A stretch of DNA of 64,000 nt from an uncultured Kiloniellaceae bacterium (GCA_947500035.1 CANMQP010000006.1:38899-102898); one strand, 5' to 3'. Counted from the stretch's first letter, positions 35,127-43,789 are shown. Notes: generated by a model from the letters alone, not told the origin. Numbers and translations: made by a program.

Positions 35127-35783
35127 TTATGCGGCCACGGTGAAGCGCACCCTCTTGTGGCGTGGTGTTTCCGCCTCATCGAGCAGAGCGACCGCGAAAT
35201 CCTCCATGGAGATGGCCGCGTTGCCATCGGCGTCGCACAACAGAACGTCAGAGCCAAGCCGATAACGGCCCGTGCGCGCACCCGGCGTCAGCATGGCCGG
35301 CGGGCAAAGGTAGGACCAGTCGGCGCGCGTCTCCGACAGGCAGAGCTCATATTGCGCCTGACAGGCGCGCGCAATCGGTACGACCGCATCGGGCAGAAAG
35401 TCCGGCGCGGTCAGGACCGTGTATCCGCTTTCATCCGGCAACTTCAGGCTGGCTGCACCGCCCACCAGCAAAACCCGGACCCCCGCTTCCGCCGCCGCCC
35501 CCAGCAACGATCGTGTGAGGGATACCAGCAAGTCTTCCTGCCCGTCCGAGGGTCTGACGGCACTGATGGCCAGATCATGACCGGCCATCACATCTGCCAA
35601 TTGCGCAGAGTTTGAAGTGTCGGCGTTTGAGATATCGGCGACACATGCGGTTACCGATGTCGGAACTGAAGCCACTTGCGCTTCGCTCCGCACCACGGCC
35701 GTGACCTCATGCCCCCGCGCCAGGGCCTCGCTGACGACGCGGCTCCCGACCTCGCCTCTTGCACCGAATACGATCATCTTCAT
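35127..35783 (-). CDS. NAD(P)-binding Rossmann protein (NmrA/YwnB-like)
   Basis: 218 residues beginning with the Rossmann motif MIVFGARGEVGSRVVSEALARGHEVTAV (positions 3-30). It ends in a substrate-side region seen in flavin/biliverdin reductase-type proteins. Function is unknown; its neighbour on the same strand is another Rossmann protein, and EamA is just upstream. A small reductase role is likely. Confidence 0.78.
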   Translation of the reverse strand: MKMIVFGARGEVGSRVVSEALARGHEVTAVVRSEAQVASVPTSVTACVADISNADTSNSAQLADVMAGHDLAISAVRPSDGQEDLLVSLTRSLLGAAAEAGVRVLLVGGAASLKLPDESGYTVLTAPDFLPDAVVPIARACQAQYELCLSETRADWSYLCPPAMLTPGARTGRYRLGSDVLLCDADGNAAISMEDFAVALLDEAETPRHKRVRFTVAA

Positions 35784-35810
35784 CTTCGTCCTCCTTTTCT
35801 TCGCGGCCGA

Positions 35811-36701
35811 TCACGCCGCCTTTGTGTCACCAGATCCATGCGCCGTGACGGATGGGCGGCGGGTCGCCACCTGGCTGAGCCAGACGCTCGCCAATACCGT
35901 CAAAAATCCGACGATCTGCAGGAGCGTGAGGTCCTGCCCCAGGACTGCCCAGCCGAGCAGCAGCGCCGTGATCGGGCTCAGGAACCCCAGGGCCGAAAGC
36001 GCCGAGGGTTCGATCCGGCTGACGCCCCGGAACCACAACAGATAGGTAAAGGCCGCGCCGATCAGGCCGAGGTAGGCCAGGCCCAAGACATTCTCCGCTG
36101 TCAGGGCCGGCAGCGGCGGCTCGATCCAGAGTGCGAGAGGCAGCAGCAGGAGTCCGCCTGCCGTGAGCTGCCAGGCGGTGAAGGTCAGCAGGGATACGGG
36201 CGGCTGCCACTTTCGGCTCAGGACCGTACCGGCCGCCATGGAAAGCGCCCCGCCGAGACCCGCCGCGATCCCAAGCGGATCCAGCGCCGCTTCGGGCCCC
36301 AGAACCAGCAGCGCCACGCCCCCCATCCCGCCAATCGCGGCCAGAACCGACGGCGCCAGGATTGGTTTCCGCAAAAAGAAATACGCCAGAAAAATCACGA
36401 TCAGAGGCTGGACCGCACCCACCGTGGCCGCCACCCCGCCGGGCAGCCGGTAGGCGGCCACAAACAGCAGCGCCCAGAACACCGAGAAATTCAGCGCGCC
36501 CAGCAGGAAGACCCTGCCCCACCAGCCGGGATCCGGCAACCGCCGGACGATCACAAGAAGCAGCAGCCCCGCGGGCAGGGCACGCAGCATCGCGACGGTC
36601 AGCGGATAACCGTCCGGCAAAAACTCCGTGGTGACGAGATAGCTGCTGCCCCAGATCGCGGGCGCCAACGCCGTCAAAAGCAAGTCCATCCTCCGCGGCA
36701 T
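35811..36701 (-). CDS. EamA/DMT-family transporter
   Basis: 296 residues from the ATG at 36701, preceded by the strong ribosome site AGGAGG. Ten hydrophobic helices in two EamA repeats are visible (opening LLLTALAPAIWGSSY; the second repeat starts near LLTFTAWQL), as expected for DMT exporters. The frame stays open to 36890, but this would overlap the MarR gene and its operators. It is divergent from a MarR regulator whose operator-like palindromes lie in between, so it is probably a regulated efflux pump. Confidence 0.87.
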   Translation of the reverse strand: MPRRMDLLLTALAPAIWGSSYLVTTEFLPDGYPLTVAMLRALPAGLLLLVIVRRLPDPGWWGRVFLLGALNFSVFWALLFVAAYRLPGGVAATVGAVQPLIVIFLAYFFLRKPILAPSVLAAIGGMGGVALLVLGPEAALDPLGIAAGLGGALSMAAGTVLSRKWQPPVSLLTFTAWQLTAGGLLLLPLALWIEPPLPALTAENVLGLAYLGLIGAAFTYLLWFRGVSRIEPSALSALGFLSPITALLLGWAVLGQDLTLLQIVGFLTVLASVWLSQVATRRPSVTAHGSGDTKAA

Positions 36702-36720
36702 ACCGCCCTCCTGAAAAGAA

Positions 36721-36762
36721 TATCTTGATATCAAGATAGTTTCATTTGTCTTGACGTCAAGA
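36721..36762. promoter_or_regulatory. Two palindromic operators in the EamA/MarR divergent promoter
   Basis: TATCTTGATATCAAGATA (36721-36738) is a perfect 18-bp palindrome, and TCTTGACGTCAAGA (36749-36762) a perfect 14-bp one. Both share the half site TCTTGA. Their location between the EamA start and the MarR start is typical for MarR dimers repressing both promoters. Functional role inferred. Confidence 0.8.
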
Positions 36763-36785
36763 TAATTTTCCGGAAGACTCGTCTC

Positions 36786-37268
36786 ATGGATCATGTCGAT
36801 CAGATCGTGAAGCAGTGGAACCGGGAGCGCCCCGACCTGGATGTCGCCCCCATGGCGTTGCTCGGGCGCCTGAAACGCTTGATGCTCCACATCTCACGGG
36901 AGATGGCGGAGACCTGGGCCGAACACGGCCTGAACGCCGCGAGCTTCGATGTGCTCGCCACCCTGCGCCGCTCCGGCCCGCCCTTCGCGCTCTCTCCGGC
37001 CGACCTGATCGCCTCCACCATGGTGACCTCGGGCACCATGACCAACCGGATCGATCAGCTGGAAAAGGCCGGACTGGTCGAACGCACACAAAGCAAAGAA
37101 GACCGCCGCAGTTTCCTCATTTCCCTGACCGGTAAGGGCTTTGATGTCATCGACGCTGCCGTGACGGCCCATGTGGCAACCCAGGAGAGACTGGTCTCGG
37201 GCTTATCCCCGCAAGAGCGGCGGCAGCTCAACAGCCTAGTGAAAGGGTTTCTGGCTGACTTCGAGTAA
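36786..37268 (+). CDS. MarR family transcriptional regulator
   Basis: 160 residues. The winged helix is in the middle (LSPADLIASTMVTSGTMTNRI, the recognition region, then a wing around VERTQSKEDRRSFLISLT). The C-terminus AHVATQERLVSG, then NSLVKGFLADFE closes the dimer helix. It probably represses the divergent EamA gene by binding the two palindromes. A decayed copy of its C-terminal end lies at 39797-39907. Confidence 0.9.
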   Translation: MDHVDQIVKQWNRERPDLDVAPMALLGRLKRLMLHISREMAETWAEHGLNAASFDVLATLRRSGPPFALSPADLIASTMVTSGTMTNRIDQLEKAGLVERTQSKEDRRSFLISLTGKGFDVIDAAVTAHVATQERLVSGLSPQERRQLNSLVKGFLADFE

Positions 37269-37285
37269 GACCAGATTGGAAACTC

Positions 37286-38758
37286 CTATTCCTCGACGAA
37301 ATTCGTCTCGTCGAGAAGGTCCCGCGTGTCCGGCCTTAACCGTTCCTCGTCGACCTTGTCGGCGATGTAGCGGTCGGGCTTCGTATCCATGCTGACGGTC
37401 TTTCCCTTGGCCGGTTTATCTTCGGCTTTACGCTCGGCGCTTCCGCTGGACGCAACCTCCTGTATTTGCGCGAGCGCGCCTGCCGCGCCATCGAAGCGCA
37501 AGCGGTAAATTGGCTCGGGCAGGGAGAAGCCGTCGGTCTCCAACGCGTCTTTCGCGGCGGAAAGCGCGATCGAGCGGGATTTCGCAAAGTCCGTATGGCG
37601 CTGGTCGATCCATGCAGCGAAAAACAGGATGATGTTTGAGTCTCCCGCCTGCTGAATGATGCCGATGGGCGCGGGATCCTCCAGCGTAAAATCAAGCTGC
37701 TGCAGGGCTTGCACGCCGGTCTCGATCGCGGCCAGGGGGTCGTCGTCGGCGTCGACACCCAGCTCAAAGCTGAAGCGCCGCTCGGGGTTTCTGCTGTAGT
37801 TCAGGATGGTCGCCTTGAAGACTTCCGCATTCGGGATGCGCAGGTGGTTGCCGTCCAGCGTCAGCAGCACCGTCGCGCGGGATGTCAGGCGAACGATACG
37901 TCCTTCGGCGCCATTGATCTCGACATGGTCTTTCGGGCGAAAAGGCTGCCTGAGGCTCAGCATCACACTGGCAATGTAATTTTCGATGGTGTCCTTGACG
38001 GCAAAACCCACCGCCAAACCGACCACGCCGGCCGTTCCCAGAATTGCACTCAGCAGTGTCGTCGCATCGATAATCGTCAGAGCGATAACGGCGGCGGCGA
38101 TCAGACACCCCACGCGCACAGTGGTCGCTGCAAGATCCGCCACGAAGAGGTTAGGTGTCACACGAAGCCACAGCGCGCGCCAACCCGTCAGCAGCCAGCC
38201 CAGCCTGGCCAGAACGGCAAAAACGACGACGGCCAGCAACAGCAGGGGTGCCGCAGACCATGCATCGGTGGCGAGTGTCTGCAGACTATCGACGGATGGG
38301 GCCAGGCGCCTGGAAACCGAGAGGTCGCGCTCGATTTCGTTTTGCACCGTGACCACGCCGGCAACGCGAAGCGCTATGGCCTCCGCGCTCGCGGCCGTCT
38401 CGGCATCGGGCGTGGTTCCCTTTAAGGTGACGACACCGGCATTCACGGAGACCCTGAGGTCCCGCATCAGCGGAAGCTCGCTGTAGATATCTCTGATTCG
38501 CGACTCGATGTCGCCATCGGCCGGCTGCGCCTCGCCCGCCTCGATTGTGTCCTGGACCGGGAGGGTTTCCTGAGCGCTCGCAGGCGGCGAGAAGGCATGT
38601 AAGAGAAAAACCAGCAGCAGAAGCAGCCCGCCCCGGGTGAAACCAGGGCCTGCTCGACGGGTCGGGTGAGCAGTACCCGAGGGAGACGCTGCCGTTAGGC
38701 AAGTGCAGGCCTCCACAGCGCGCCTGAGGCGTTGTAGTGAATCAAAGGGCAAGTTCAT
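37286..38758 (-). CDS. MscS-type mechanosensitive channel with periplasmic BON domain
   Basis: 490 residues from the ATG at 38758. A hydrophobic N-terminal segment (LLLLLVFLLHAFSPPASAQ) is a signal peptide or anchor after a Tat-like Arg-rich region. A BON domain follows at about 84-148 (SELPLMRDLRVSVNAGVVTLKG, cited as its region), then transmembrane helices and the MscS pore region (GTAGVVGLAVGFAVKDTIENY), the beta domain (RPKDHVEING) and a long C-terminal tail. It probably senses membrane tension; the BON domain may bind the outer membrane or cell wall. The frame extends to 39130 without added features. Confidence 0.82.
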   Translation of the reverse strand: MNLPFDSLQRLRRAVEACTCLTAASPSGTAHPTRRAGPGFTRGGLLLLLVFLLHAFSPPASAQETLPVQDTIEAGEAQPADGDIESRIRDIYSELPLMRDLRVSVNAGVVTLKGTTPDAETAASAEAIALRVAGVVTVQNEIERDLSVSRRLAPSVDSLQTLATDAWSAAPLLLLAVVVFAVLARLGWLLTGWRALWLRVTPNLFVADLAATTVRVGCLIAAAVIALTIIDATTLLSAILGTAGVVGLAVGFAVKDTIENYIASVMLSLRQPFRPKDHVEINGAEGRIVRLTSRATVLLTLDGNHLRIPNAEVFKATILNYSRNPERRFSFELGVDADDDPLAAIETGVQALQQLDFTLEDPAPIGIIQQAGDSNIILFFAAWIDQRHTDFAKSRSIALSAAKDALETDGFSLPEPIYRLRFDGAAGALAQIQEVASSGSAERKAEDKPAKGKTVSMDTKPDRYIADKVDEERLRPDTRDLLDETNFVEE

Positions 38759-39200
38759 TTTTGACCGGCCAGGTGTATCCCCAGCAATTAGAACGTGCGG
38801 ATCGGCTTTTGGTTCCGGGAAAAGTAATGGGCGCGCAAAATTCTGACCTCGTGCATCGGCACCGCCGCAGGAAGGCGGCCTCGGGACGCGCGTTGCCTTT
38901 CGAGCCCGGATGCACGCCAGCTCGTGCAGGCGTTCTACCTCACCAAATTCCTCAACGGACAAGCCTTCAAAACGGCCGGCCGCACGCCAAGTAAAGAAGC
39001 CGGCGTGAGAATGAAAAATGGATGCAAAGGTGAAAGCACAGCAAAGCGCTCCAGGCAGGGCCGCCTCAGAAAACCGCGGCGCGTCGAGAAGCCTCTGCGG
39101 AACCATGGCGGGAGCGGAAGCCGAAGACACGACATCGCAGCGTCACGGCAACCTGCCTGACTGCGCTGACAGCGCAGGACGGCGAGAAGGGAGCGATTAG
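38759..39200. other. Intergenic region without a supported gene
   Basis: About 440 bases between MscS and the ExoD-like gene. One open frame (39018-39200, 60 residues) abuts the ExoD ATG, but it is low in complexity (AEAEDTTSQ, QSAPGRAAS) and has no good ribosome site, so I treat it as chance. No repeats or RNA genes were seen; it must hold the promoters of both flanking genes. Confidence 0.5.
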
Positions 39201-39797
39201 ATGCCGCGAAGTGACGTTTCAGCCGTCGATGGCTCAATCGCCCATATCATACAGAACACACGCGACGTGATCGGAGGAGAGAAGACGGAGATCGGCACGC
39301 TGCTGGAGCCGCTAGGGCAATTCTCCCACAGCGCGCTGTTGCTGGTTCCCGCGATGCTGGTGGTGACGCCGATCAGCGGCATACCGGGTGTCTCCGGCAG
39401 CTGCGGCGTGATCATCGCCCTGGTCTCTTTGCAGATGCTGCTGGGGCGCCGAAGCCTGTGGCTGCCAGAATATATCCTGAAGATCCAGATCGACAGCGGC
39501 AAGCTCGGCGCGGCCCTCAAAATGCTCCACAAACCAAGCCTCTTCATCGACCGCTACACGCGACGGCGCTTCCATCTCTTCGTCCGCTCTCCCGGATCGA
39601 TCATCACCAAAGCGTTGTGTTTTGCCTGCGGCGCCGTGATGCCACTGCTTGAATTCATTCCCTTTTCATCCTCGGTTCTCGGCGCAGCCGTCTCTCTCTT
39701 CGCCGTATCGCTGCTGACCCGGGATGGTGCGCTTGCAGCCGCAGGCGTCATGGTCATCGCCGCCCTTGGCTTTTTCCTCGCCAGGCTGATTCTATAG
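39201..39797 (+). CDS. ExoD-like exopolysaccharide-synthesis membrane protein
   Basis: 198 residues. ExoD-family features: PAMLVVTPISGIPGVSG near 50-66, several hydrophobic segments, and a C-terminal AAGVMVIAALGFFLARLIL. ExoD proteins are linked to exopolysaccharide synthesis in rhizobia, with unclear biochemistry. A cytoplasmic N-terminal region (about 1-45) precedes the first helix. The stop overlaps by one base the start of a decayed MarR fragment. Confidence 0.82.
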   Translation: MPRSDVSAVDGSIAHIIQNTRDVIGGEKTEIGTLLEPLGQFSHSALLLVPAMLVVTPISGIPGVSGSCGVIIALVSLQMLLGRRSLWLPEYILKIQIDSGKLGAALKMLHKPSLFIDRYTRRRFHLFVRSPGSIITKALCFACGAVMPLLEFIPFSSSVLGAAVSLFAVSLLTRDGALAAAGVMVIAALGFFLARLIL

Positions 39798-39907
39798 CGG
39801 CACATGTAGCGCCCCAGAAAAGGCTGGTTTCAGGCCTGTCCGAACGGGATCGGCAAGCGTTCAATAGTCTCGTGAAGAGATTTCTGGCGGATTTCGAGAC
39901 GGAATGA
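39797..39907 (+). pseudogene. C-terminal remnant of a MarR-family gene
   Basis: Read in the plus frame from 39797, the segment gives AAHVAPQKRLVSGLSERDR, then QAFNSLVKRFLADFETE and a TGA. This matches the C-terminus of the MarR protein at 36786-37268 (TAHVATQERLVSG, NSLVKGFLADFE). Nothing upstream codes for the DNA-binding part, which is replaced by the ExoD gene. It marks a past rearrangement or gene loss. Confidence 0.75.
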
Positions 39908-39957
39908 TCGGGGGGTTTGCTACAGCAAAAAAACGCTTGCACAAACTGTGATCCCGT

Positions 39958-39979
39958 TTATCTATATACATATAGGTAA
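39958..39979. promoter_or_regulatory. TetR-type operator upstream of the TetR gene
   Basis: TTATCTAT-N6-ATAGGTAA, a palindrome with 7 of 8 matching pairs and the same spacing as the perfect site at 40542-40563. It lies 14 bases before the TetR ATG, consistent with autorepression. Confidence 0.7.
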
Positions 39980-39992
39980 AAACGAGCCTGAT

Positions 39993-40526
39993 ATGACAGA
40001 CACAAGAACGAAAATTCTGGACCTTGCGGAGAGCCTGACCCAGACCAGAGGCTTCAATGGCTTCAGTTATATCGATCTCGCCGAGGAGATCGGCATCAAG
40101 ACCGCGAGCGTGCATTACTATTTCAAGGTCAAAGACGACCTTGCCGCCGCTTTGGTCGAGCGCGTTCAGACCACCCATGCGGCAGGTTTTCGCGAGATCG
40201 AGGAAGGAACGAGCTGTCCCAAGAAACGTCTGGAGGCCGTGATCGCCTATTTTCAAGGCTATGTCGCAGAGGCGAAATTCTGCCTTTGCGGCATGATGGC
40301 GGCGGAGCTGCAATCCGTGAGCCCGCGCGTTGCCAGGCTGGTGGAGGCCTACTTCAACAGCTTTCACGCGTGGCTGAGCCGGCAGTTTAAGGAGGCGGGA
40401 CACAAAGACGCCAAGCTTCAGGCGCTCGGCTTCCTCAGTGCTTTGGAGGGGTCCGTCCTGCTCGCAAGATTGAGGCGCGATCCCAAGATCGTTCACGACG
40501 CCCTGAAAGGCTATCTGAAGGCCTGA
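39993..40526 (+). CDS. TetR family transcriptional regulator
   Basis: 177 residues from the ATG at 39993; the frame is open to 39948, but that part crosses the operator. The N-terminal helix-turn-helix is FSYIDLAEEIGIKTASVHYYFKVKDDL (near residues 24-50; cited as its region). The C-terminal ligand domain has a Cys-x-Cys stretch (KFCLCGMMAAE). It probably represses itself and the downstream NTF2, CMD and ADH genes through the two operators. Confidence 0.88.
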   Translation: MTDTRTKILDLAESLTQTRGFNGFSYIDLAEEIGIKTASVHYYFKVKDDLAAALVERVQTTHAAGFREIEEGTSCPKKRLEAVIAYFQGYVAEAKFCLCGMMAAELQSVSPRVARLVEAYFNSFHAWLSRQFKEAGHKDAKLQALGFLSALEGSVLLARLRRDPKIVHDALKGYLKA

Positions 40527-40541
40527 TTTTTTTTGACCAAG

Positions 40542-40563
40542 TTACCTATTTACATATAGGTAA
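40542..40563. promoter_or_regulatory. TetR-type operator upstream of the NTF2-like gene
   Basis: TTACCTAT-N6-ATAGGTAA, a perfect inverted repeat with 8-bp arms, 15 bases before the start of the NTF2-like gene. The companion site precedes the TetR gene, which supports the TetR gene as its regulator. Confidence 0.75.
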
Positions 40564-40577
40564 GTAAGAAAACGACC

Positions 40578-41147
40578 ATGAAGAGATTTGTTCCCCCGAT
40601 GACGAGCGTCACCACAACGGTCGCCGCGGCAGGAATCGCCACCCTGGCGGTCGCCGCGGTGCTCGTGTTCCCGGCACCCGCCACTTACGCCCAAACCCAA
40701 GCGCAAACCCAAACCCAAGCAGAGAAGACCGGAGCCATGACAGAGACTCAGATTTCACAAGAAACAGCGGCTGACGAAGCCCACAGCTTTAGCGAATACC
40801 AGGCGGTTGTTGAAGCCCTGCAGCCCTATATCGAAAGCGCAAAAACCGGAGACGGAACACAAACCCGGACCGCGTTCTACGATCACGCCCATATTGTCGG
40901 CTCGATCAACGGCGCGTTCGATAATTCCGATTTGGATGCCTTTGCGGCGGGCGTGAGCTCCATCGGTCCGTCGCCCGATGTGAAGCATCATATTGCCTGG
41001 ATCGATATCTCCGGCCCCGCGGCGGCGGCAAAGGTCGAATTCATCAACTGGGCCGGCTTCCGCTTCACGGATTTCTTTGTCCTCTACAGGCATGACGGCC
41101 AGTGGAAGATCAGCGGCAAAGTCTACGACTCCCACGCAAACAATTAA
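40578..41147 (+). CDS. Exported NTF2-like (lumazine-binding-type) protein
   Basis: 189 residues. An N-terminal signal segment (TVAAAGIATLAVAAVLV, then FPAPATYAQ) is followed by a low-complexity QTQAQTQTQ stretch and an NTF2-like fold (FYDHAHIVGSINGAFDNSD, then FFVLYRHDGQWKISGKVYD). Such exported proteins often bind a small ligand. It is the first gene after the TetR operator and is followed by CMD and ADH genes, so it probably belongs to the same inducible unit. Function unknown. Confidence 0.75.
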   Translation: MKRFVPPMTSVTTTVAAAGIATLAVAAVLVFPAPATYAQTQAQTQTQAEKTGAMTETQISQETAADEAHSFSEYQAVVEALQPYIESAKTGDGTQTRTAFYDHAHIVGSINGAFDNSDLDAFAAGVSSIGPSPDVKHHIAWIDISGPAAAAKVEFINWAGFRFTDFFVLYRHDGQWKISGKVYDSHANN

Positions 41148-41174
41148 TCCCCGCCCCCGAAGAAAGACAAAATC

Positions 41175-41741
41175 ATGACTGACTTTACCATTCACACCCA
41201 GGAAACGGCACCCGAAGGCAGCAAGAAAACCTTGGACGGCGTGGTGCAAGCCTATGGCTTTCTCCCCAACCTCATGGCGACCTTCGCTGAATCGCCCGCG
41301 GCCGTCGAAGCTTATGCCGCGCTCTCCGGCATTTTTGACAAAAGCGACTTCACGCCAGCGGAGCGTCAGATTGTCCTGATGACCAACAACCGCTTGAACA
41401 ACTGCACCTACTGCATGGCGGCGCATACGACCATCTCGAAACTGCAGAAGGTCCCGGCGGATGTCATCGACGCCTTGCGGGCCGGCACGGCGCTTGCCGA
41501 TCCCAAGCTGGAAGCCTTGCGCCTCTTCACCGCCAAGGTGGTCGAGCAGCGCGGCTTTGTCGATCCGGCCGATGTAGAGGCCTTCCTGGCCGCGGGCTAC
41601 AGCAAGGCAAACGTCCTGGAAGTGATTCTGGGGACAGGGCTGAAGGTTCTGTCCAACTACACGAACCACATTGCCGGAACGCCCGTCGATGGCGTGTTTC
41701 AGGCCAATGCCTGGTCGGCGGACACGACGGCAGCGGCGTAA
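41175..41741 (+). CDS. Carboxymuconolactone decarboxylase/AhpD-like protein
   Basis: 188 residues. NNCTYCMAAH (CxxC plus His) is the redox motif of AhpD-like CMD proteins, near residues 74-83. Such proteins act as peroxidase partners or decarboxylases. It lies 27 bases after the NTF2-like gene and 108 before the ADH gene. A stress or detoxification role fits; the substrate is unknown. Confidence 0.85.
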   Translation: MTDFTIHTQETAPEGSKKTLDGVVQAYGFLPNLMATFAESPAAVEAYAALSGIFDKSDFTPAERQIVLMTNNRLNNCTYCMAAHTTISKLQKVPADVIDALRAGTALADPKLEALRLFTAKVVEQRGFVDPADVEAFLAAGYSKANVLEVILGTGLKVLSNYTNHIAGTPVDGVFQANAWSADTTAAA

Positions 41742-41849
41742 TCCGGCGCCTGTCCCGACTCTCGAAAAGACGACCGCCCCTGTCACACGCCGCAGCTCGT
41801 GTCTGACAGGGCGGGTCCAGAAACTCAACACGAACAAGGACAGTAAATC

Positions 41850-42932
41850 ATGTTGGCAACCTACTACCACGACCGCGCCGAAGTGCGGGTCGGCAATTTA
41901 CCGGAACCGAAACTGCTGTCGGACAACGACGCCATTGTGCGCGTGACCCTGGCCGGCATCTGCGGCGCGGATCTCGACTTTACCCGGAACGGACCTGAGA
42001 TGGGCGTGCAGCCCGGTATGCGCTTGGGACATGAATTCGTCGGGATCGTCGAAGCGGTCGGTAAGGACGTGCATAGCGTCAAGGTGGGCGACCGTGTCGT
42101 CGCCTCGGCGATGTTTGTCGACGGCGAGTGCCACTATTGCAAACGCGAGCTGCCGTCGGCCTGTGAGCACGGCGGTTTGTTCGGCTCTCCCCTCTTTGTC
42201 GAACATGGCGGTAATGATATCCAAGGCGGCCAGTCCGAATTCGTTCGCGTCCCCTATGCAGACTCGTCGCTCTTTACGCTGCCCGAAGGTCTCAGCACGA
42301 GCGCAGAAGATGCCAAAGCGCTCCCGCTCGCCGATAACTTCGCAACCGGGTTCCATGGCGCCTTGAATTCAAATGTCCGTGCGGGCGAAACGGTCGTCGT
42401 CATCGGCGACGGCGCTGTCGGCCAGTGTTCGGTGATGGCGTCGGGCCTCTTTGGCCCTGCACAGATCATCTTTGTGGGCCGGCACGACGGACGTCTGGAC
42501 TTCGGCCACCGGAAGGCCGGTGCAACGCACAGCGTCAATGGCAAGACCACCGACCCGGTCGAATACGTGAAAGAGCTGACCCATGGCCGGGGTGCCAACT
42601 CCATCATCGACACCATCGGCAATCAGACCTCGATCAAGCAGTCCCTCGATATGGCGCAGGCAGGCGCCTCGATCAGCGTGCTGGGATTTGGCCATCTTTT
42701 TGCGCCCGTGGACGCCCCCTACTCCGAGGCCCTGTTCCGCAACCTCACCATCCATACCGGGATTGTAAATGTGGCTGCCTATATGAAGACGCTTCTGCCG
42801 CTGGTCGAAAGCGGGCGCATCGATCCCAGCGTGATCTTCACCGACACGCTCCCGCTCGCCGAGGCCGAAAAAGGCTACGATCTGATGCGCAACCGCTCGG
42901 CAGGCTCCATCAAGGTCGCTCTGCAGGCCTGA
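41850..42932 (+). CDS. Zinc-dependent alcohol dehydrogenase family protein
   Basis: 360 residues of the MDR type. GICGADLDFTRNG carries the catalytic-zinc Cys, followed by LGHEFVGIV (GHE motif). The structural-zinc region is ECHYCKRELPSACE, where only three Cys are evident. VVVIGDGAVGQCSVM is the NAD(P) Rossmann loop. AAGGA precedes the ATG. It probably reduces or oxidises a small alcohol or aldehyde in the TetR-controlled unit. Confidence 0.88.
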   Translation: MLATYYHDRAEVRVGNLPEPKLLSDNDAIVRVTLAGICGADLDFTRNGPEMGVQPGMRLGHEFVGIVEAVGKDVHSVKVGDRVVASAMFVDGECHYCKRELPSACEHGGLFGSPLFVEHGGNDIQGGQSEFVRVPYADSSLFTLPEGLSTSAEDAKALPLADNFATGFHGALNSNVRAGETVVVIGDGAVGQCSVMASGLFGPAQIIFVGRHDGRLDFGHRKAGATHSVNGKTTDPVEYVKELTHGRGANSIIDTIGNQTSIKQSLDMAQAGASISVLGFGHLFAPVDAPYSEALFRNLTIHTGIVNVAAYMKTLLPLVESGRIDPSVIFTDTLPLAEAEKGYDLMRNRSAGSIKVALQA

Positions 42933-43294
42933 TATCGGCGCCCTCCAACAGGATGTTGTGTTGGGCATCTGTCCCGGGATCGCTAAACGATCCGCGCCCG
43001 GGACATGGGGCGACAGCGGCCACGATCAGCCGCTTGTCGCCCAACCGACCGGGGCGTCGAGCTATAAAGCTTGTTCAAAAAGAAACCGGTGCCAGGTCTC
43101 GATTTCCGTGTCCTGATAAAACGCGGATCACATCGGACCTGATCGCCCCGAAGACGAATGCGGAAAAACGGATCCTGACCCGGCAAGCTTCGTCATCCGA
43201 TCTCCAAAGGCCTCAATTACGGATATCTTTTATCCATAATTGAGGCCTAAAAAAGTCGCCGCACCTCCGAGGATTCTATCCTCCCGTAAGAGCA
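42933..43294. other. Intergenic region between convergent genes, with a hairpin and a long inverted repeat
   Basis: No supported gene in about 360 bases. TGTCCCGGG/CCCGGGACA (42970-43005) can form a hairpin that may terminate the ADH unit. A 17-bp-arm inverted repeat at 43209-43247 contains the GGATA-N5-TATCC motif also found upstream of the Rrf2 and WrbA-like genes. Confidence 0.55.
43209..43247. promoter_or_regulatory. Long inverted repeat with GGATA-N5-TATCC core
   Basis: Arms GGCCTCAATTACGGATA and TATCCATAATTGAGGCC pair over 17 bp with one mismatch; the core GGATATCTTTTATCC is at 43221-43235. The same core pattern occurs at 44334-44348 and 45125-45139, upstream of the Rrf2 and WrbA-like genes. 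Here it lies between converging gene ends, so the role (site, terminator or remnant) is unclear. Confidence 0.5.
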
Positions 43295-43771
43295 TCAGGC
43301 CGAACGGGCCATATCGAGCGTCCCCTGGTCGATCGGGTGCAGTGAGCGGAAGCCGACGGCCATGCGGTTCCAGAGGTTGATGGTGCCCACTGCAACGGTC
43401 AGCTTGGTGATCTCCTCCGGCGTGAAATGCGCGCGCATGGCTTCATAATCGGAGTCCGGCGCACCGGTTGAACTGATGTTGGTCAGGGCCTCGGTCCATC
43501 CAAGCACCGCCCGCTCACGGTCGTCATAGAGCCGGGATTCCCGCCATGTGCAGATCAGTGCAATCCATTGTTCGCTCATCCCCTGCTTGCGCGCCTCTTT
43601 GACATGCATGTCCACGCAAAAGGCGCAGCCGTTGATCTGCGACGCGCGGATTTTCAACAGGTGCAGCAGCCGGGACTCCAGGCCGGCTTCCTTGGCGACG
43701 AACTGCTCCAAGGCCCATACCGCCTGAAAAGACTCGGGAGAGACCGTCATGTAATCGATACGTGTTTTCAT
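43295..43771 (-). CDS. AhpD-like carboxymuconolactone decarboxylase family protein
   Basis: 158 residues. CAFCVDMHVKEARKQG gives the CxxC-xxxH motif of alkylhydroperoxidase D-like proteins, at about residues 54-61. Such proteins relay electrons to peroxidases. It lies 18 bases after the Rrf2 gene on the same strand, so the two form an operon, as is common for Rrf2-controlled stress genes. Confidence 0.87.
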   Translation of the reverse strand: MKTRIDYMTVSPESFQAVWALEQFVAKEAGLESRLLHLLKIRASQINGCAFCVDMHVKEARKQGMSEQWIALICTWRESRLYDDRERAVLGWTEALTNISSTGAPDSDYEAMRAHFTPEEITKLTVAVGTINLWNRMAVGFRSLHPIDQGTLDMARSA

Positions 43772-43789
43772 CGCGTTTTCCTTTTCAGT

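Noticed and set aside
39018..39200. 60-residue frame abutting the ExoD gene
   Set aside because: Low complexity and no ribosome site; probably chance.
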